A stretch of DNA of 64,000 nt from Lithospermum erythrorhizon. Lineage: Eukaryota; Streptophyta; Magnoliopsida; Boraginales; Boraginaceae. Made by a program: the position numbers and the translations under genes. The notes beneath the pieces are model-generated. The model was not told the origin of the DNA. It did no database searches and saw only the letters and a program-made list of their open reading frames with translations. Every line of letters begins with the position of its first letter. Position 1 is the first letter of the stretch. The stretch lies in NCBI GenBank assembly GCA_019722365.1, contig JADFUC010001547.1, positions 1-64,000 of the forward strand, given 5' to 3'. Positions 42,760-55,499 of this stretch are shown here, one piece after another.

Positions 42760-45600
42760 ATAAACAGGAAATGAAATGATACCATAGTACAGAAATGAAA
42801 AGAATCTAACAGAAAATAAAACTACAAACAAGTTTTATCAGAACTGGTAAAACAACAAATGAAAGTATTTATCACAAACAAACAGGAAACTGATTCAATC
42901 AAAACTCATTCAATCAATAACTAAATCAAACAACTAAACAAGTTTTAATTTGCAAACACTTATCATTCTATCAAAACGATTCAACAAATTAAAACCACAA
43001 ACAAGTTAACACTTGAAATCAAACAAGAGTAGTAAATATTCTCTCACCGTAGTAAGAAGATAAATTGTCCAGACCAATGTAAACCGAAACCCATTGAATG
43101 ATCTTAAACGAAAAACATCAATTATCCTACGCATTGAATGTAAATGACTTAAATCAAACAAGTTAAAATCGAAATAGAACGAAGAGTGTATTCTACATGC
43201 TTTCATGCGGTTTTCAAGCTTATGTTACCTGCTTATTGCCGGCCACCGACGTTTCACGCTGGGACACCCGCACCATCTTCGTGTCACCCAATGTCGATAA
43301 ATGAATCTCAAGTTACTGGGTCTCGCATCCAGCCAGGATTCGCTTTGATTAAGAAATCCATCAGCATCATCCGATCTCGCATCCTCAACACTTCTTTGTT
43401 AGTCGTGTGCATAGTTTCCTATACCACGAATGGGCTTGATTATGTAAAAGATGTCCGCCTTTTATTCTTCCACATCTAAATCAACGAATTCTCGCTTAAT
43501 ACAAAAAATAGTTAGCAAAATATTGATTCAACCACTACAGTTCAAATATAAAATTGTTAAATATAAAATTGCTTGAAGAGTTCAAATAGAAAACAAACAA
43601 TTCAAATAGAAAACAACCATAGTTATTGCAAAACAATTATTCAACAACTACAACTCAACAACATCGAAATCAAGTTCAAATATAGTAAACAACATCAACA
43701 ACTCCGCAACTACAAGATACTAACGCTGGGAAATTAAATATAATACTAAACAATTACAATAAAAACAGTCCAAAACCATTCTTTAAATATTTCACATGAA
43801 CACTATAATACAACAAATGCATCTATTTCCTACCGAATCATTTCGGATATTGTACAAGTAGTTCGTAATCTTTTCGGATAGAACCAAGACTATATAAATA
43901 TTATTGCGCATGAAGACTTTAATATTACACAAGGGGGCTCATAACACGCTGCAGGGCAAGATATAACCAAGACTCTATTCTGCTTCTAACAAAAAGGATC
44001 TTATTTTTTCACATAGGTAGTTAGCAAAACATTAGACTTTTTCACACACATCACAAGTAGAGGCAGTATACTAAAATAAGTCTAAATATACTACTAAACA
44101 ACTACAGCCAAATCCATATTCAACTCAAGTAGTCCAATAACGTTCTTTTAATATTGTACCTAAGACTATAATATAACAAATCCAATCCAATTGCAATATA
44201 CTATATGTTCAAATAGAAATCAAGTGACTAACCGTGAAGTGCGCCCGTAGTCGCCTTTTACATTTCCATCAACATTCTTTCCACTTCGCCAACATGTATT
44301 CCAATCTAAGCAAATTTCAGACAGAACCCTGCTGGTGTTTCTAACATATAAATAATATTCTAACAATACTATTTGGATATGAATCTCATGATCACTACCA
44401 GTTGTATAAACAATAATTAAAGAGACGTAGGTAAATATGTGCACCGCTCTTCTGAATAAAGTAGCAGAAATGGGCAAAATGAATATCAGGATGAAGACCC
44501 CGCGAGCATCCAAAGTGTAATGCCTCTAAGATTGTCCACACCCCGAGCGAACAAGTCTTCCTGAGTAATTTTACTAGAACCCTTTAAATTATTGAACTAC
44601 GATCGAGGTCATGCAAAATTCAATCGAACTTTCCCACCTACTAGCTCGATCAAAAAGAAGAAGAGAGGAGAGATGTTTTTTCACAAAAGTGACTATCAAA
44701 AAGTGAAATGAGCAATTTTCTTCATGAAAGAGTGTCCTATTTATAGGCACTTGGGCCCTAAATTTTAGCCATCAACTATAACTAAAATATTAGAGTTTTA
44801 AGCAAAAATGTCACCTTTTAAGTTTCCGTTTACGAATTAACATGGGGGTAGGAAGGTTCTAGAATTTTTCAATTATTATCCATAAATAAAGACATATAAA
44901 AGCTAAGTAGAATATTTAAATAATGATCTACAAAAAGAAAATCTGTGTTTATTCTCCTATTATAGTCTAAGATGGGCATAATTTCAACAATTGAAATTTT
45001 TACCAATATTCTTACATAGTTGAATTTTAAACCCCGAATGTTATAATTAAATTATGACTCGTCAGAAAGCCACACCTTCTAAGCTCGATTGACAAAGCCA
45101 TGTACTAAGTAATTAACTCACATTATATATTAGTGCCATTGATTAAGCAGAGGACCCTAGTTGTGCATCATAACGCATACTTCATCTCGGTATCCTAATA
45201 CCTAACACATTACATAATCAAACTTATATACCTAACTTAAACTTAAATGAGTAAATTGGTCAGGCAATCGAATTGTTCAACTGACAATTATTTCAAATAT
45301 CTCATATTTCTAATGTAACCAACCTGAAACTTCATATCAATCGACTAACCATAACAATCAATAATGAAAATATATATCAAGAATATGTACTACTTAAAAA
45401 GGAGAACAAATAATAAATTATTAGAATATCGCATCATTAAGATATACGCTTTCAAGCGAGTTTGACCAAGCCGCTAGCACGCCAGCTTCCAAGATGTCCT
45501 TAAGTAGACACGGTCATTGGGTTGAATCGCTAATCGATCACGGACGGATCAAAGAGGCTAGCTCATCATCCTCACTTGGAGCTTAGTTCCGACAAGGAAT
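42760..45600. other. A+T-rich, mostly intronic or intergenic, no clear coding
   Basis: A possible exon lies at about 43229-43310 on the minus strand (ETSVAGNKQ before the donor). The 97-codon frame at 44220-44513 (minus) has no known motif and looks like chance openness. Confidence 0.35.
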
Positions 45601-45611
45601 CGTTACGACGG

Positions 45612-45857
45612 TCAACGATTCGTTGCAATAAATTGCACAATCACATCTTCATCATCGTTAGCATACGGCTCGTTGACAAAGACAATAGGATTTGCGACCT
45701 CGCATTCCCTTAACAAGTCGTCCATTGAAGCATCGTTAGCAACGGAGGTGCGTCAAGAATTCAAATAGGCCCTCAATTGAATTTTGTTTAATCTTAGCCA
45801 AGGCCTTGATGAGCTTTTTACCTCGGCTCAATTTCTCATACTTTAACAAAATAATCC
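45612..45857 (-). pseudogene. Probable exon of CACTA-associated gene
   Basis: Minus strand. An acceptor-like TTGTGGTTTAG ends at 45858, followed by an open stretch IILLKYEKLSRGKKLIKALA, then KIKQNSIEGLFEFLTHLR to a stop. In another frame DDLLRECEVANPIVFVNEPY and ANDDEDVIVQFIATNR run to a TGA at 45612-45614. The codon-like composition, acidic tail and splice signal suggest a real exon with one frameshift. I do not recognise the protein. Confidence 0.4.
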
Positions 45858-46343
45858 CTAAACCACAAAATAACTATTAACAATTACTACTAAAATTAGA
45901 CAAATCAAAATAAAGTACTAAAAATCGAAATGACAATTAAAAATTAGTGCTAAAATTAGACAAATTGAAATAAAGTACTAAAATTGAAATTACAATTAAC
46001 AATTACTATTAAAATTAGACAAATCAAAATAAATTAATAAAATCGAAATAACAATTAATAATTAGTACTAAAGATAGTTCATTAAATTACTAAAATAAAT
46101 TAATTCATATTTAAATTACTAAAATAAATCAATTGAACACAGTAAATTTACACATTAAATGGAAATAAAGTACACTACTAAAATTAATTTAACACAAATA
46201 ATTTACACTTAAAATTAGTTGATTTCCACATGCATAGTTGATTTATACTTTAAATTACTAAAATTAATTAATTTAACATAATTAATTTATACTATAAATC
46301 GAAATAAAGTACTACAATTAATTTAACATAATTATTTTTCACT

Positions 46344-46613
46344 TTAAATTAGTTTCCACATGCATAAGACCACTATAGATGAAAAATAAGGTGCAAGCAG
46401 GATGAAAGGCTTAGTGAGGATGCTGTTTAGGAAGTTATAGACGTTTGGGGAGCGAGAGACATACCTTTTGCCAATTAGGGCAGTCAAGTCAGTATTGTGG
46501 CTCTCGCGATGGTGAAAAGAGAGAACGAGGAGATTTTGGCTCGGTGATGAGGAAAAGAGAGGATGCAGTGAGACAGGGCTCGGTGGCGAGGAAAGACGAC
46601 ATGAATCTGCCAT
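46344..46613 (-). pseudogene. 89-codon open frame, unknown
   Basis: Ser/Pro/Leu-rich frame (SSPPSPVSLHPLFSSSPSQ). It opens in a G-rich stretch that differs in composition from the A+T-rich neighbourhood. No recognised motif; it may be a chance frame. Confidence 0.15.
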
Positions 46614-46709
46614 TATTTTGGGGCGCTGCGGGTTAAATTAATGAATATGTCACACAACCAAAGCAACGATACAAAACGTCATATGATCGAAGCACACACC
46701 AAATAATAG

Positions 46710-47852
46710 TTTTAATAAGTAATGAATTATATTCAAAACATTTAATATCCAATAATTGTATATATTATTAATATAATATAATAAACAACTACCAATATAA
46801 TAATGAAATATGAAAAATATTTAATATGAAAACATCAAAGATTCGTAAAGAAACATTTAATAATTATCAATATATTTAATTTTATAAAAATAGATGCACG
46901 GTTGCATCAGAGAAAACAAAGGAACGAATGATTTAATTTTATGGCGGATTCCTTCCCAACGCCAAGAGCTCATCACAGATTTTATGTTTAGTAGTTAAAC
47001 ATAACAAATTAATAATGTATTTTATGAATTAAATTATTTTATATAGTATGAATGAAAATTAACTTAAATTATATATATATTCACATTAAAGTTTATTATG
47101 TACATAATATGTATTTACATTAAATATATATATAGTAGTGTCTACTTTAATGTGAATGTATGAATCACTAATAATAACACTATCAATCAAAAAATATTTT
47201 TACCTTAACATTAAGTGAAAATCAATGTAATCAATCACGAAACATTTATCCTTCGAAAATTATTTTATAACGTATGAATGAAAATTGCTTGTATTGTGTT
47301 TAATGAAAATCGAGGTATTAAGTGGTATATATATATATATATCATAACTCACAAATATTCAATATAAATATATAATATATATACATAAATATTATTTTAA
47401 TTCATATAATTTAGTTAAATAAGTTTGACGAGTTTGTGGCAGATATTCTCTGAAAGCCAAAAGTACGTCACACGCTTATTGATACTAAAAAGATTTGTAA
47501 TGAATTATATTCAAAACAGTTCATATCCAATAAGTATATACATTATTATTATTATATAATAAACAACTATCAATCTAATAATGAAATATCCAAAATATAT
47601 AATATGAAAATGTCAAGGATTCGTAGAGAAACATTTAATAATTTTCAATGTCTTTAATTTTATAAAATAAACGTGATGACCGCATGGCGTAAAACAAAAA
47701 GACGAGATGAATTTCAGGGCGACGCTCTTCCCAACGCCAACATCTCGTCATAGTTTTATGTTTATTAGTTAAACATAACAAATTAATAATGTATTTTATG
47801 AATTAAATTGTTTTGTATAGAATGAATGAAAATTGTACTATTAAGTTAAAAG

Positions 47853-47936
<84 letters not shown>

Positions 47937-48180
47937 TTTAATGTGAATGTATCAATCACTAATAGTAACACTATCAATCGAAAAATATTTTTACCTTGAA
48001 CGTTAAGTGAAGATCAATGTAATCAATCATGAAACATTCAATAATTCTCAACATATTTAATATATACATAAATATTATTTTAATTCATATAATTTAATTA
48101 AATAAGTTTGACGAGTTTGTGGCGGATATTCACTAACCGCCAAAACTAATTCACACGCTTGTTGATACTAAAAAATAAAC
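46710..48180. repeat. Tandem duplication of a ~0.7-0.78 kb A+T-rich unit
   Basis: 46721-47490 and 47499-48175 match at an offset of 778 bp, falling to about 682 bp after a deletion. Shared anchors: AATGAATTATATTCAAAACA, ATTCGTAAAGAAACATTTAATAAT, TTCCCAACGCCAA, TTAAACATAACAAATTAATAATGTATTTTA, ATCAATCACTAATA, AAGTTTGACGAGTTTGTGGC and CACACGCTT-TTGATACTAAAAA. The right-hand copy contains the long TA palindrome. Confidence 0.85.
47849..47939. repeat. TA microsatellite forming a ~90-bp palindrome
   Basis: AAAGTATATA...TATTAAGTATATA...TATATACTTT: two alternating TA runs joined by TTAAG. The whole tract is close to self-complementary and could extrude as a cruciform. A shorter TA run lies at 47325-47342 in the other copy of the duplication. 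Confidence 0.9.
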
Positions 48181-48360
48181 CAGAGACGAACGTGAACAGA
48201 ACATGAATGATCTCTGCCTCTGCTGCAAGTGAAATAAACAAACGGACATACTCACACACACTCATAATTCAACATTATTACAATGTGTTCTAAGGAAAAT
48301 ATATAATCAAACATGTCTTTAGAATATTTTAAATTCATAATTCAAATACACAAATAGAAA

Positions 48361-48975
48361 CTAATAATCATCCTCCTCATTATCATTGTCGTCGTCATCG
48401 CTTTCGCCATCACTAACATTCTGCTTTTCAAATCTTACTGCTTGGCCTCCATCTTCAACATCGTATAAATCCGGCACAACAAGAATATTGTCATTATCTA
48501 GCTCCAATGTTGGTTGAATGGGTATTGGCACAGGTTGTTCGTCCTCCTGAAAGAAGTCATCATTGTTGTCATCATCGTCTTGAATATTAGTCCAATCAAT
48601 TTGGGTTCTTGCAAATGTCTTTGTCGCTACCACCCATTCAAGATATTTTTTGTCATCTGACACAAAGTCGAGGTAGAACACTTTTTGCGCTTGTGAGGCT
48701 AGGATAAAAGGATCGTCTTGTGGACCTTTTTTCTTGAATTTTAACTGCACGAACCCTTTCTTACTGTGTACCTGCATCCACCTCTTGGTGTCAAACCAAT
48801 GACACTTAAATAATACAACTGTTTCGTTCCAACCATTGTATCTCAACTCCCAAATTTCTCCTGATTTCCATAATAGTCAACATGGTCACTCTCTGAAAAA
48901 CAAGACCCCTTCACCCAAACACCACTATTGTTCGAATTCATTGCTCCTGCACCATTTCACGCGGTCAAAGTAGTA
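48361..48975 (-). pseudogene. CACTA transposase C-terminal region (DUF4216 type)
   Basis: A 161-codon open frame (48846-48361) plus an upstream frameshifted start (NNSGVWVKGSCF, SESDHVDYYGN, to 48975). Motifs: ELRYNGWN-type start, VVLFKCHWFDTKRWMQVHSK near the frame start, then FILASQAQKVFYLDF, matching the DUF4216 domain of plant CACTA proteins (VLFKCDWVD...DPFILASQAxQVFYVxD). The C-terminus is highly acidic (SDGESDDDDNDNEEDDY), as usual for this protein. It is the longest clean frame in the element. It follows the Tnp2 domains in the same direction. Confidence 0.85.
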
Positions 48976-49299
48976 CCCATTTGTGACCCCTTGCATCATT
49001 GATTTCCTTTCTGGACCAATGGGATGTTATTTAGACGCTGTCAATGTTCGACTTATTTTGCGCGACCTATAAAATAGACCAATTAGTTTATTTTGGAAGT
49101 TGGAATTACTCGATCTAGATTGTACTTAATTAATTCATTATTAAAAGTAATAACTTATATAATTTTTGAAGTACTCTATGAAATTATTATTAACCATTTG
49201 ATCTCTTTGAATAGGCGTCATATCAGGATACATATCCTCAATCATATCATGGTACTCCCTGAACAAAATTGTGGAGTAAATATTTATTTTGAAAGTTCA

Positions 49300-51490
49300 T
49301 TTAATAATAATAATGTACACTCACACTAGGAAAGGTGTCACTTCCGACGTGTTGCACAAAATATATATTTGTGTTGTTTCCCACTCTTTATCATTCATCC
49401 AATATCTCTTTAAACATGATCGAGAAATCCACTTGGCGTGGAAATACAATGACAATCGCTCATCACATTACATCTTCCTTCATCAATGATCGACAAGCGT
49501 TGTCTTAAATATGTAGTTTGTAATCGCTTCGTCAAGCACATTGAAACAGCGGATGAAACTTCCTGCAAAGAAATAGCCCTCACATATCGATCCTTCGACA
49601 TGTGCTTTTTGACAAACCATATGCTTTATTCTCCCAAGAAGGTCGTTTACAACATGCATTTCAAATAAGGTTAAAATAGAATAATTAAGTTAATTCAGTT
49701 ATTGGACAGGTAAGTGCGTGTACTTACTACTCAAACGGATACATCCACCGGTGTTATACAGGACCACCCATCAAGGCCTCATACGAAAAGTAATTGCGTA
49801 AATGTCTCCATCACATCGAATATCGGTGGTGGATAAATCTTCTAACTTTACACAAAGTCTCAATCCATGTTAATGGCCCCGTTGTCCGGATGATCAACTT
49901 GTGGTGGAAGACGAGATGTCTCTAAAGAAGTGACATAACTCTATGTGAGAGTCTCCCAAATAGGTTTCGGTAGAAGGTGTCAAAAAGCAACTGGAATCAA
50001 TTTCTGAACAATTATGTGCATAAGTCAATGACTTTTAAGCCTCAGGGAATTGGGCACTACTAGAATACCTGTTGGAAGCAACCATCAGTGTCTTTAATTT
50101 GCTTAACCAAGTACGAACAACTTCTTGTTGTTTTGTGCGTAGGTGTACTGCTTCCTCGGTTTACAGACTTCACATTCTTTTGTCATGTACAGCAACTTCT
50201 ATATCTACGAAGCCTCAAGATCCTTCCGACGATCTGTCCTTCGGCCTTCCCTTTACATCTATCAAGCAGAAAGTAATTTCACCATTGTATTTTCATTATG
50301 TACGGTTGTTGTGCCTGATTTTTAGCTTAGGGCCAAGATCAACTTCCTAAATATATGCTTTTCTTTGTCCACCTGAGCTCAATTCATAATCACGTGTCCT
50401 CGTGTTCAAATTTCTTCTTAGAACTCCTGAACACGTCTTGATCTAACTGGGACACCATATCAAATAACTCCTCTCCAATTCGCCGCTCATGTTGCATCTT
50501 TGAAGGAAAGTTTTATCTTTCTTGAATGCTCTAGGTTGATTTTTATATTCATGGTTATCAGGCAGGAATGGACGATGACAGTCAAACCAACTATGTTTTT
50601 CCCCTCCTTTAGCCAAAAAGAACCTGTTTTCTCCATACAATATGGACAAGATAGTCGACCATGTGTACTCCAACCTGACAACATACCATATGTTGGGAAA
50701 TCACTAATCATCCACATCAACCCCAACGCATTCACAACTCATTCAACTCATCCACTAACTAATCTTAAAATCTAAATTACCCCTGTGACTCTTCGAGCCT
50801 GGGCATAATACGAGGGCAATGAACACAAACGGTTCTTTCATACAACGCTGGCCGGGATAAATTGTACACACAGATCATCACCGGCCAAGAAGAATAACTA
50901 CGCTCGATCTGACCAAAAGGACTAAATCCATCGGTGCACAGACTCAATCTTACATTGCATTCTTTCACCATAAAATCGGGAAAAGCATGCCGAAATCCTT
51001 CCAACCACCATCCCTTGACGTATCCAACCGGACATATGTTGTCATCTAGTGCCAAGTCATATCTTTAGTAGTTTTGCGAGATAGATGTAGACGTCTCAAC
51101 CGATCTTTCAAATGTATGTAGAATAACACCTAAAGTGGAACACGCTTGACTTGTCCAGAATATGTCGATTTGTATCGAGGCTCTAAGCAATGAATGCAAC
51201 TGTCCAACTCTTCAATTTCTTTATAGTACAACATGCAATTGTTCACGCAAGCGTAAATCTTATGCTTAGATAGATAAAGAGGTGCTAACATTTTCTTTGC
51301 TTCATAAAAATCATCTGAATGGTAGCCCCTCCGTTAGGGGTTAGACCTTTCATGATTTCTAACATTCTCTTGAAATGACGTTGTGAAATCCCCGACTCTG
51401 ATTTTAGATTGACCAACTCTGACGCCAATTTCAACTTAGTATAAGTAGTGCATCCATCCCACAAAGGGTAGTCAGTCTGGTCCAAAAATA
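49300..51490 (-). pseudogene. CACTA transposase Tnp2 with DUF4218-like region
   Basis: Minus strand, leftward: LWDGCTTYTKLKLASELVNL at 51460-51400; LCTDGFSPFGQ near 50940-50910; the 82-codon frame 50735-50487 with WMISDFPTYGMLSGWSTHGR then CPYCMEKT, plus a CHRPFLPDNH block at about 50580. These are the hallmark Transposase_21 motifs. Further left in shifting frames: an AEGQIV-like block with a KxPDGY-like motif (50250-50050), GCIRLSS..FEMHVVN and HVEGSICEGYF near 49730-49550, the DUF4218 pattern (HVEGSIAEGY). The frame then leads to DUF4216. Many frameshifts; not functional. Tnp2 would bind ends and cut CACTA termini. Confidence 0.88.
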
Positions 51491-52056
51491 CACAATATTC
51501 GCTGCCAGTAACATTTGGAACTTCATCAATATCATTTTCGTCATCATTATCATCGTGATCCCAAATACATCCTCAACCATATTCGCAAATTCATTAATAT
51601 TTGTTGTCTTAGTTGCATTACTCGAACCTACACATATATCATAATTATTGTCGTGCTCTACATAATCCTCACCACGATGTATCTACTGTTCATATCCGCA
51701 ATAAATCCATTTTGACATATATGCATCTCAACTTCCTTACAATCCAAAACATAAACATTTTTAGAAACACTACATGGGCATCTAATTCCATCGGCTCCAA
51801 TCGCTCGAGAATGATTTTATTTAATTTGGTCAAGAAACTTACTAACACCTTTAATGTGTTTTTCATTGTAGGAACCATCATAATTACGCCGGACATACAT
51901 CCAACGACAATATCCCGTCATACCTATATTAAATTTATTTAACCAATAGCTTGAGTAAAATACAAAAAAAATATTGATTACATTTATAAATAGCTTGAGT
52001 AAAACATATATACATTTGCATAAGTAAAATTCAAAAAGTATCATTATAAAAATATT

Positions 52057-52061
52057 GATTA
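52057..52061 (+). other. Target-site duplication GATTA (left)
   Basis: Five bases before the LTR start (TGTAATAACC). The same GATTA follows the 3' LTR at 57263-57267. The match extends to TGATTA on both sides. Confidence 0.65.
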
Positions 52062-54483
52062 TGTAATAACCACATACAAAAAAAAAATTAAAATTTTCGG
52101 TCGGGCGGTGGACCAAGTATAGTATAAATAATTTTATAATAATATTATTTTAGATTATTTGAGCCGTGACATATTTATAGTAATTTAGTAGTAATACTGG
52201 GATAATTCGAGTTAAGTTGATCAAGTGTTTGCTCGATAACTCGATTCGCGTGATTTCGGCACCCACCCTCCTCAGGCGGTTTTTTTCTTGACCTAAGAGA
52301 TAAAAAGCACTCACCTTCATCCTTATCAAACCAAAAACACAAAAATATCTTCCTCCATCTCCATTTGACCGAGATCTTCGGGAGCAAACCCAAAAAAATT
52401 TCTTCCATTTCTTTCACTTTATCGCACATAAAGTTCCTCAAGTTGTTTTGCAAGACTCTGCAACGCCTTCTTCCCTACGACAGGGAAGATATTTGCTGAT
52501 TTATATTGACTTATTGACTTTAAATAATTCAATTTTATGATGATCTTAGTTCACATGGACGCTATGATGTATATACGCATTTAATTCATGATTTAGAGGT
52601 CGCTTTGAGGATGTTATGGCTCTAGTTGATCTTTCTAGGTTTCGTTGACTAAAGTATATTTTTATAAGACTTAAATGTGGAGTTTAATCGGGACCTTATT
52701 GTAGTTATTGTGATGCTAAATCGGGTGATTTAAATTGATTAAAGTGGAGTTGTGTTGAAAAGGCATTCCAAGTTGGAGTTGTAAATTGCATATTTTGAGT
52801 ATAGGCATCAGTGGACCCGCCGATTAACTAGAAACGACTTATAAGTTGACGGTAATGATAAAGTAATAAGATGGACTTTAGTGATCGATTTGCTGTATCC
52901 GGATGATTTCTATTATTCGATAGTTTCCGCCATGTTAGATCGCTAGAAATCGTCTGACAGAGTTGGTACGTTTATTCTAGAAACGAATTTTTGGTATTAG
53001 TTCCCCGAGTATACTTTCTCTGGGGCTAGCTCGACTGGGGCACGTCTGATCGCTCCTCGTGGAGGATTTTTGTGATAGTTTAGCAGAGGCGAAAGTAATT
53101 ATCTCACGGGTGTTACTTTACGTACTTACTTAATTTAGAACATAGTCGCTGCACGACATGAGAAATGATATACACGTAATTGTTGTATGATTATGTGTGA
53201 TTCATTCATACAGCTTACGATATGATTATGTGATTATAATCCGTGGCGTCAAGATTTCTCGGCGTAGTGAATTAACTCCCAACTTATATTTCGATTGTGG
53301 CCTCGACGCATCAATAGATTCCCTCGTATCTCTTGCTCCAGCACTTATGTATTCCGTGGCCTCTGCCGGCGATTGTGTTCACTTACGACAGAAAATGTTT
53401 TAATGTGTGCTTGGATATTGTTTGGGAGTAGAGTGGATGATTATTGAGAGGACGGTTAGAGTTATGTATGTCTTCTGGCGTGACTTCAGTATTAGGATAC
53501 GACCCTAGAATCATGGGCGTCATAGGTTGTGGCTCTTAAGCATGCTTATCTCCTTTATACCGGTATAAGAGTTGCCATTATCGCCTTATACTTCGGTATA
53601 AGAGTCTGGTTATCGCCTTTATTCTTCGGTATAAGAAATGTTGTTTATCGCCTTTATACCTCTCGCATAAGAGTCAGACGACGGTCGAGTTTATATGCAA
53701 CAGGATTAGAACTGGACGGTATCTAGTCATTTATGATCAATGACTGTATAGTTTTGTTGCGCCCTCCAATTGTAATTTCACGGTGGTCGTGTGATTTTTA
53801 TTCGAGTTGTATCATTATCGAGAATCTACATTCTATGTTATGCCCCGTGGATGTATGAGAATTTTCTTTGTAAGTATAAATATGGCTGCTAGGTAGTCCC
53901 GATTATATATATCTATATATGTACGCATATTTGACTGGTGTTAATTTGTTGCGGCCGTGGGTGTATGGTTTAAGTTTCACCCCGGTGTTAAGTTTCACTG
54001 CTTCGTGGCTTACACTCTTTTCGCCAGCGACATTTAATTTGTGCCCGCCTACGCACGGCCAATGAGCCGAGACCGTCGGAGAGTCATTGAGTGGCTAGGT
54101 GAGCATCAGCGGCGTATGATCCTCACAACCGATTTTGACGTGTTGTCAAATATTTTTTATTGTTGTACTCTTATTTTCAAACTTTAGCCTTGCTCAGCTA
54201 CTATTTTGTATTCTCGAAGATGCGATTTCTACTCTCTTTTCAGAATTTCACGATATTACTACTCATTTGGGATATGTCAGATATATATGGAGTCAAGTTG
54301 CCGATATATCACTGATGGATTGTAAATTTTTAAACTCGCGATTATTTTGGAAATATTATATGTAATCATATTTTGAAGGAAACGAGTAGTTTAACTGGAG
54401 TCGCCCATCGGTTTCGTGATTTTGGTGTTCGGATTATAATGATTCTCACCTCGTGGTGGCTTCTAATTCGGGCGGTCGTTACA
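52062..54483 (+). repeat. 5' LTR (2.4 kb)
   Basis: TG..CA ends with matching TGTAA/TTACA termini. Contains the TTGACT-rich leader, degenerate GGCCTTG motifs (53300-53375), the TATACCGGTATAAG hairpins (53555-53670), and a TATA-like TATATATATCTATATATG near 53905. The end is marked by the PBS. Confidence 0.85.
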
Positions 54484-54484
54484 C

Positions 54485-54499
54485 TTTGGTATCGTAGCT
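54485..54499 (+). other. Primer-binding site (initiator tRNA-Met type)
   Basis: TTTGGTATCGTAGCT, one base after the LTR end, against the canonical TTTGGTATCAGAGCT. Primes first-strand cDNA synthesis in active elements. Confidence 0.75.
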
Positions 54500-54889
54500 A
54501 GGTCAGACATTGGGTATCTGTGGTCAGGTGTCGACTTGTTTTCATTGAAATGTCAGGAGCGGTGTCTTTGTAAAAGTCCGGAATTTTTTCTTCTTTTGCT
54601 AGACTGGCTGGTGATGCCACCCAGCTCGCAGAGTGTAGAATGGTATATGTTGTGGGTAAAGCTTGTAGGAGGCCGAATGGGTGTGCGTAGTCAAGTGATT
54701 TAGTACAACAGAACCACAAAGTCCGTAGACGATTCTTCCGAAAGGTGTCGGTAGACTGGCAGGGAGAGCCACAATGCTCGTGTGGCCGAAGAAATAGAGG
54801 TCGAATTCCGTGAGTAAGTTGTTTGACCGTTTCGAAGAGATCCTCCGAAGTTTCGTGGAGGTTTGCCAGAGTAGGCTATCGAAGTTCAT

Positions 54890-55475
54890 CCGGATAATAA
54901 GTCCATTTTGCCCACATGGGGATCAAGTAGATGAGAGTGAGCTATGACTTTATCGACTTCACGAGGGTGCCCGCGACTGGTGGGAGAACCTGAGCGCGTC
55001 CCTGACTGCGAGAGGGGAGATCTATGTGTCCTGGGAGCGGTTTGTTGAGCTCTTCCGGGAGAATTACTGTCTTGAGACCCACATGGCAGCTTTGGAGAGA
55101 GTGGTTCTGATTTCACCCACTGTGACGAGGCGCTGCTATGAGCACGAGAAACAGCTCACCGAGATGCGCCAATTTCCTCGATGCCCATCCGCTTGGGAGG
55201 CAAAGAAGATCACGAGGTTTAGGGAATGGTTTGATCGGGGAGGTACGTCACCGACATCATCGATGACTTTCACCAGCTCTTGGCATGCCGCGAGAACGCA
55301 AATTCTCAAGATGGAAACGGAGTTAGCCTTTGAGCCAGAGGCGGAAACAGCTGATCAAGAGGACGTCGACTTGAGACTTTCAAGCACCGAGCAGGCCTGC
55401 CCGCCTAGAAGTTCAGAGAGGATCACAGAAGTCGTCTCCGACAAGAAAGGGCTTCAGCCATACGCGTCAGCCTAA
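54890..55475 (+). pseudogene. gag remnant of the Tekay/Del-like element
   Basis: The open frame 55026-55475 (149 codons) starts in SWERFVELFRENYC, continues ERVVLISPTVTRRCYEHEKQ and RFREWFDRGG, and ends with a charged linker (EPEAETADQEDVD). This is the Retrotrans_gag core (WxxFxxxFxxxYxP...EF..L.QG..SV..Y...F..L..F). Upstream, 54890-55025 holds a frameshifted start. It lies 0.4-1 kb behind the PBS, as expected. It would form the particle; the frame is broken at both ends. Confidence 0.75.
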
Positions 55476-55499
55476 GTTATTCTACAAATTCTCCTTCGC

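Larger units (their letters stand above)
42236..51490 (-). mobile_element. CACTA (En/Spm) DNA transposon remnants, leftward
   Basis: On the minus strand, from right to left: Tnp2 transposase domains (51.49-49.3 kb), the DUF4216 region (48.98-48.36 kb), non-coding DNA with a tandem duplication (48.2-46.6 kb), then probable exons of a second gene (45.86-45.61 kb; 42.75-42.45 kb). This is the usual layout of plant CACTA elements: transposase plus DUF4218/DUF4216 parts, then a second intron-containing gene. The terminal CACTA/TAGTG ends were not found, and the gypsy insertion at 52062 may have removed or displaced the right end. The span is a minimum and could cover two elements. Confidence 0.7.

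Noticed and set aside
50056..50066. CACTACTAGAA, looking like a CACTA terminal sequence
   Set aside because: It lies inside the Tnp2/DUF4218-like coding stretch, with transposase motifs on both sides, and has no inverted partner.
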